Source: Leptodactylus fallax
Lineage: Eukaryota; Chordata; Amphibia; Anura; Leptodactylidae
Reading direction: 5' to 3'
Assembly (NCBI GenBank): GCA_947044405.1
Contig: CAMRHE010000502.1
Location: forward strand, 783,501 to 847,500
DNA length: 64,000 nt
Shown here: piece by piece, positions 58,736 to 64,000 of the stretch
Layout: each line of letters begins with the position of its first letter
Position numbering within the stretch: the stretch's first letter is position 1
The notes under the pieces: model-generated
Told to the model about the DNA's origin: nothing
Database searches by the model: none
Seen by the model: the letters and a program-made list of their open reading frames with translations, nothing else
Program-made: the position numbers and the translations under genes

Positions 58736-60229
58736 TCAAGATATTTGGACCATTTAGTTTAGTAAATATGCTTCAAAATGTTTAGTAGTCCTTTGACAAC
58801 TTACAAATCATATTGTCAATCAGAGAGGTATTGTCAGAGCCAACATCAAGTGATAACAAGCAAATTTCCAGTAAAAAGCCAAAGGTCAATAATTCAACAA
58901 TCCAGCATAATTGATCTGAGTTCAGGAGCCTCACTAAAGTACATCCTAATAACAGACACTTGGATGGGCAGAAACAGAGTGAGTTGAAATATCCATCCTC
59001 AGATGCTGATTGGCTCAGCATAGCAGAGTTCTGAAAAACTGCAGAAGCTTCATATGTTGGCAAGGTAACTTTAGAGCAACTACAGCTACACAGGGATTCC
59101 TGACAATCTGACTAAGCTGTGTTCTAATTCTCCTACTCCTAGCTCTGTTGCAAGCTCAGTGCTCTGTATCATGCAGTGAGATGAATAACACATCCATCCC
59201 TACATCCACCATCACTGCAATGCCTCATGTTTTAGCACACAGCACCTTATGTAGTGTGTATGACATCAGCACTGTAAGATGTCCACCTACCACTGACTTA
59301 GCTGAGAGGCTGTCAATTAATGCCAGATGGTGCCATAACGTCACAGTGACTCACAGACACAATTGTCTTCTGTATTTAAATTAAACAGGTAAAAAATAGT
59401 GCTGAGAGGCCCATAGTGTGAACCCGTATTGGGAAAAGTTGGCAATAACATAAGTGGTTGGTCTCTTACCCTGTGTAGTCACGATAAGTCACAACAACAA
59501 ATGATGCACATTAAAGGTATGGCCTGCATGACATCCGCTGCTGTATGGATAAACCACGGTGTAGAGCAATCACCCTGACACATGAGGTCACAGGCTAGAA
59601 CCTTCAGGAGAAAAAGAAGTCTACGCCCTTAAGTCTGGAAATGATCATTTCTTGAGGTCCAAAATGTACAACGCGTTTTGAGGGTTTAAAATCCTTTTTC
59701 AAGTGTACAAATGGATGAAATATAAAAATACCCAACAACACATGTTTCTATGTATATTGACAAGAGGTAGCCACTCCCACTTAAAGGTGGGCTCATCTTA
59801 AGAACTATTAGCATGCACATCAGGATGCTTAGAAGTAACGTGTAATGTGCCACTGATAGTGACCAGGTCAGGCACTCATAAGACTCTCTGTTTAGGTGAA
59901 AACAGTCCGAGTTCTTGATACACATGACATGGAACTATGGGACACATGCTGAATAATAAATACACAATTGGGAAATAGATATACAGATGAATATATTAAA
60001 ACAACAGTAGACAATGCAAAAAGAAGAACATATTGCATATCCCAAATATTAATCCACAATTAAAATATATAAAACAAGAGACAATAACACAATAAGACAG
60101 TTGAAAGTAGAAACCTTCAGATTGTTGCACATATAGATAAAGTCAGTATGTAAAAATACAAAACTATAAAAAACAATCAATACACAATATATAGGTAAGA
60201 TATTAAGAGACATAGGATTGTGTATATCA
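58736..60229. other. Intergenic, mostly unassigned
   Basis: No gene recognised; short open frames lack motifs. 59665-59710 holds a dispersed repeat (CAACGCGTTTTGAGG; CCTTTTTCAAGTGTAC) related to 31825-31870. Confidence 0.4.
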
Positions 60230-60900
60230 AGATTTGATCTATAGGAGTCACAGTAAAATTGCAGAAATTACAATCACGATATACTGACACATGGCGTGAC
60301 ACACTATGTTTAGGGCAGAGTTTGTAATGTTAGACCAATGTTTATTAATCCATTCTATGAGGGACATAATTGTACGTCGCAGGTACTGAAGCCCACAGAG
60401 GTTGTATTTTCGGTGACTTCTTGCTGTGCATTTTGGGTGGTTGCAACAGAAACTACCCTTAGGTGTTTCTTTGGAGATAGGGTTTAAGGTAATATTTTTC
60501 TCCTTAGTTTACTGGGTGCCAGGAGATTTTTCTATATATTGGCAGTTCTAAACATGATCCCGGGTTGTTCAGGTACAGATTCCTGTAAATAAGGATCAAT
60601 ACTTAGATAATTTGGATCAAATAAGTTTATGTTAGAAGTTGAAAGTTCTAATAAAATTAAAATGATAGTTATTGACAATTTTCTTAATACAAGGTACCAG
60701 GCAATTTGTTTGTGAGAGAGCACCAGCCCTAATGCAGGCTGTTCGAAAAAAATTTTGGGAGTAATGTTTCTCTCTGAACCATTGTACTAGGATCTTGTCT
60801 TCTGTATTTTTTCTGCGCAATACATGGGGCAGCCATTTTAGTTCATCCAAGATGATTTGCCATTTATAAAAAACTAACAATGTTGAATATTTGGGTTGAA
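60230..60900 (-). pseudogene. Penelope-like retroelement fragment
   Basis: Reading on the minus strand across several frames: a WFREKHYSQNFFRTACIRA block (near 60760), DPYLQESVPEQPGIMFRTAN (near 60560-60620), LLAPSKLRRK (60503-60530), then GSFCCNHPKCTA (60430-60462) and a QYLRRT segment (near 60380). This order - end of reverse transcriptase, APS-type linker, Cys-rich motif, then the GIY-YIG endonuclease start with its QY-GRT-like block - is that of Penelope-like elements. The catalytic YADD region and the end of the endonuclease are not preserved. There are many stops and shifts. Assignment is from motif order by eye. Confidence 0.6.
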
Positions 60901-61260
60901 CTTGACTCCTGATGTATTGATTCCCACATCTCTAGGTGAAACATTTGATGGGTTAAATAATTTCTAGAATTAAAATTCATATTTGATAGAAAATGTGGCA
61001 TTTTATTAATGAATACATTTCCATAATTTTTTTTATTTTTTAAAATATTTTTTAATAAACATTTTTTTTATAGTTATTTGAACATTGCATCTTTTTCAAT
61101 AGTTTTAAACTATATGTATGTATTATTTATATGGAATATAAAGGGATATTGTCCTTTTATTCTATAAATCGAAACATTTTAATTCCACTTAGTTTAGGAC
61201 TTAACAGTATTTTTAAGTAAAACAAATTCTAATTAATTTGAAAAAATTATTAATATTTTA
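60901..61260. other. Intergenic, very AT-rich
   Basis: Long A/T runs, no gene or repeat assigned. Confidence 0.4.
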
Positions 61261-61692
61261 CAGTGAGGAAAAAAAGTATTTAGTCAGCCACCAATTGTAC
61301 AAGTTCTCCCACTTATAAAGATGAGGCCGGCCTGTAATTGACATCATAGGTAGACCTCAACTATGAGAGACAAAATGAGAAAACAAATCCAGAAAATCAC
61401 ATTGTCTGATTTTTTTAAAGAATTTATTTGCAAATTATGGTGGAAAATAAGTATTTGGTCACCTACAAACAAGAAAGATTTCTGGCTCTCACAGACCTGT
61501 AACTTCTTCTTTAAGATGCTCCTCTGTCCTCCACTCATTGCCTGTAGTAATGGCTCCTGTTTGAGGTTGTGGACAGGTGTCTTTTATACTGATAACAATT
61601 TCAAACAGTCAAACTCCAAACTCCACTATGGTGAAGACCAAAGAGCTTTGGAAGGACACCAGAAACAAAATTGTAGACCTGCACCAGGCTGG
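61261..61692 (+). mobile_element. Left stub of a fourth Tc1-type family
   Basis: It starts CAGTGAGGAAAAAAAGTATT after a TA, continues through a long subterminal repeat region, and reaches the transposase start at 61628 (MVKTKELWKDTRNKIVDLHQ). The sequence then switches at about 61690 to unrelated DNA, so the rest of the transposase and the right end are missing. Confidence 0.8.
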
Positions 61693-62103
61693 GAAGACCC
61701 AGAGTATAATAATCAGAGGCAAGAAAAAATGTGTAAAAATTAATTATTTTTTTAACATCAACTTTCCTTGGCTCCACTGTGGAATCTGGTCTTTCCTGGT
61801 GTCCCTGCAATTTTACAGTCTTCTCACTGATGTCAACAGCCCCGAGTCACCCCTGAGGCCTGTTCAATAGTATTTGGGCTCCAGTGGGGAGTCCAGTGGG
61901 GAGTGAGTCAACATCAAGAAGAAACAAGAAGTATAATAATTATTTGTGGGTGGCAAGCCATAAAGATGTCAGGTTTAGCCAAACCCAAATTTAAAAAAAA
62001 AAATTGTACAGAACCTGGTTCATTAGAACTAGAAATTTGCTAACTGACAACCTTTGTATTCTTTTGTTATCACTGAATTTTCTCTTGGATGTTATTTACT
62101 ATA
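61693..62103. repeat. Partial hAT-like non-autonomous sequence and intergenic DNA
   Basis: AGACCCAGAGTATAATAATC at the left edge matches the phrase inside the elements at 53017 and 56260 (AGACCCCAGAGTATAATAAT type). The remainder has no assigned identity. Confidence 0.4.
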
Positions 62104-62295
62104 AACAATTACATAGTTACATTGTAGATGAAGTTGGATGAAGAAATCCAACCTATAACCCTTGAAAGTTGATCAAGAGGAAGGCAAAAAAAAAACCTTG
62201 AACCTGAAAAAAATTCCTTCCCGACTTCAAATCCAGCAATCAATATAAAACACTGGATCAACTGGTCTTTGCCAATATTTAAAACCCATGACTTT
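62104..62295 (-). mobile_element. CR1/L2-type LINE 3' tail
   Basis: ACATTGTAGATGAAGTTGGA, AAAAAAATTCCTTCCCGACT and AATCAATATAAAACACTGGA are diverged copies of the tail at 41877-42120. Confidence 0.75.
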
Positions 62296-62407
62296 TAATA
62301 TTTTTTTCCGTTCAAGAAAGTGATCCCCAGCATTCAGGATAACAGGAGTCTGCAGCTTCCTCAGAGTGCTCCATGGTGCGGATGCATCATCACTGCTACA
62401 TTCACTT

Positions 62408-62802
62408 TTTTTTTTTTTTTTTAATACATATTTTTATTTACAAAAAATTCCAGAAAAGTATACATGCACAATAATGAGATATGTAATAAAGGACAAAAAC
62501 AAATCATTGTTTACAATAAGCTAATAACCAGGAGACCTGATGAAGATTAATGAAGATTAAGATTTGATGCAAATACAATCAGCCAATGAGGAGAGACAAT
62601 GTATTGAGTACCAGGTACAATGTGAAACTTTCTGGTACTGAAGAAGAAACAGGTAAAGGAACAAGGGGAGCAAGAAGGGGAGAGAGATGTAAAGAGAGCA
62701 GGAAAGTGAGTGGTGCTAGAGGTTAGTAAGGAAAGGAGGGAGCAAGGAAGAAAGAGTAGTGAGAAAGCTGAAGACAGGGGAGAAAAAGGAGGGGGGTGGT
62801 AT
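62408..62802 (-). mobile_element. Retroposed segment with poly(A) and target duplication
   Basis: A T-run at 62406-62422 (poly(A) on the minus strand) is preceded on that strand by AATAAAAATATG, a poly(A)-signal context. Direct repeats flank the segment: GCTACATTCACTT at 62395-62407 and GCTCCATTCACTT at 62803-62815 (one mismatch). This is the structure left by LINE-mediated, target-primed insertion. The insert of about 395 bases has no recognised coding motif; it may be the 3' end of an L1-type LINE or a processed transcript. Confidence 0.75.
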
Positions 62803-62815
62803 GCTCCATTCACTT

Positions 62816-63324
62816 CTATGGTGCTGCTGGATATTGCTACCATGACAAGATCAATGAATCTTTTTTTTAATTGTCCATTAAAATTTAATGCAAAACATAA
62901 CATTAAAACAAAACAGAACAGATGAAAAATGGCTGTTAAATACTGACTGTTTTTCTTGGTCAAGAGACAAATACGGTCGTGTGACTATAGCCTGATTATA
63001 GCGCTCCAGTCTACACAGCAAGGCTGACAACTGATCTACAGAAAACAGAAATCGGCATAATATGTTATTTGTTGTAAACTGCAGTATGAAAAGAAGAATT
63101 TTTAAGATTTTTGTAAATAGATAATTCCCAAACTATATATAATACCAATTACAACAATTTCTTTTAAAATTGGTTGGAATGAAAACCTGATTTAAACAAA
63201 TATGTAATGAAATTGTACGTTCAGATCACTTAATTTATTATAAGCAAAAAATAAGGAAATTCCCAGGAAACATTGTGTTGCAAACGATTAAAATTCTAAT
63301 AAAATGTTGCATGTCTTTCTTCAA
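62816..63324. other. Intergenic, OR 3' flank side
   Basis: No gene. AT-rich DNA downstream of the minus-strand OR. Confidence 0.4.
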
Positions 63325-64000
63325 CTATAAGAGTCTTTTCTTACAGACCTTCATATGTTTCGTCACAGCAGACTGAATCTCTCTGTTCTTTAGACAGTAT
63401 ATAACAGGGTTTAGAAGGGGGGTTAGAACAATGTAAACAAGGGAAATAAACTTATTAAAAGTCAGCGAATGTCCTCTGTAAGGGACCATGTAGATTGTCA
63501 TCATGGAGCCATAGTAGGTCGAAACCACCACCAAGTGAGAGCTGCAAGTGGAGAAAGTTTTTTGCCGGCCTGATGTGGAGGAAATTCCAAAAATGGTGAT
63601 AAAAATATAACTATAAGTTGTAGTAACAAATAGAAAAGGCAAAACCATTATTGGGACACAGAGAACAATCATTTCTATGTCAGGAACAGTGGTGTCTGAG
63701 CAAGAAAGCTCTAAAACAGGGCCATAGTCACAAAAAAAATGGTTAATGACATTTGGCCCACAGAAGGCTAAGCCACATACAAGTAGAAGTGAAATAAGTA
63801 TTAGCATAAAGCTGAGGACCCAGGATGATAAGATCAGGCTGTATCTAAGCTTGACATTCATCATTGAGGAATAATGTAATGGTTTACAGATGGCCAAGTA
63901 GCGGTCATAGGACATGGCTGTGAGCAAATAACACTCAGCACAGACTGTTCCGCCATACATGTAAGATTGAGCTAAGCAGCCAACATAAGGTATAGTGCTC
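63325..64000 (-). CDS. Olfactory receptor, class II, 5' end outside window
   Basis: The frame is open from the right edge of the window to the stop at 63325 and covers about the last 225 residues, from the end of TM2/loop 1 (STIPYVGCLAQSY) on. Signatures: MSYDRYLAICKPLHY, loop-2 cysteines in FCGPNVINHFFCDYGP, KTFSTCSSHLVVV, and PLLNPVIYCLKNREI in TM7. It is related to the two plus-strand receptors but more diverged, with a longer, basic C-terminus (KHMKVCKKRLL). Codon 64000 side continues beyond the window, so intactness of the N-terminus cannot be judged. Role as an odorant receptor in olfactory neurons. Confidence 0.93.
   Translation of the reverse strand, partial: STIPYVGCLAQSYMYGGTVCAECYLLTAMSYDRYLAICKPLHYSSMMNVKLRYSLILSSWVLSFMLILISLLLVCGLAFCGPNVINHFFCDYGPVLELSCSDTTVPDIEMIVLCVPIMVLPFLFVTTTYSYIFITIFGISSTSGRQKTFSTCSSHLVVVSTYYGSMMTIYMVPYRGHSLTFNKFISLVYIVLTPLLNPVIYCLKNREIQSAVTKHMKVCKKRLL

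Overview
This window reads as repeat-rich nuclear DNA of a vertebrate, most probably a frog or toad. The evidence is intronless class II olfactory receptor (OR) genes on AT-rich intergenic DNA, several Tc1-type transposons, hAT elements with 8-bp target duplications, CR1/L2-type LINE tails, a Penelope-like remnant, two Ty1/copia elements, and dispersed palindromic repeats of the kind common in anuran genomes. There are no bacterial or phage features. The species cannot be told from the sequence.

Genes: only three sequences look like functional host genes, all ORs. Two full-length paralogues lie on the plus strand (30314-31249 and 46333-47268). A third on the minus strand runs off the right edge (63325-64000). 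The two complete genes share long 5' and 3' flanks. Further copies of those flanks occur without any receptor between them (about 1490-2180, 2740-2936 and 19366-19765). The locus therefore grew by segmental duplication, and some copies lost their coding part.

Layout. 1-2936: a LINE tail inserted beside an OR 3' flank, then an OR 5' flank. 2937-4503: a Tc1-type element with one nonsense codon. 4504-7737: a 39-bp minisatellite. 7738-11490: small inverted-repeat elements and a C-rich 37-38 bp array. 11492-17727: a copia element on the minus strand with both LTRs, its middle invaded by a decayed integrase-type DNA transposon resembling KRBA2-like proteins. 17728-29700: OR flank copies, palindromic elements, a second Tc1 family (24047-25622) and a diverged repeat family with units of a few hundred bases. 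29700-31400: the first OR. 32560-40955: two large tandem arrays (33/36-bp and 25-bp units). 40956-45569: a LINE tail and two internally deleted DNA transposons. 45570-51500: the second OR and, in its 3' flank, a Tc1-type element with long inverted repeats that itself received another Tc1-type element. 52700-58431: an unidentified repeat and a 5'-truncated copia copy interrupted by two hAT elements. 58432-63324: Penelope-like, Tc1 and LINE fragments and a retroposed segment with a target duplication. 63325-64000: the third OR.

Nothing here works together as an operon or pathway. The organising themes are OR gene birth and loss, nested transposon insertion that gives relative ages, and expansion of tandem repeats. 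The long open frames over the arrays, open on both strands, are artefacts of repeat period and are not annotated as genes. Identities rest on recognised motifs and on comparison of sequences within the window; no database was searched.
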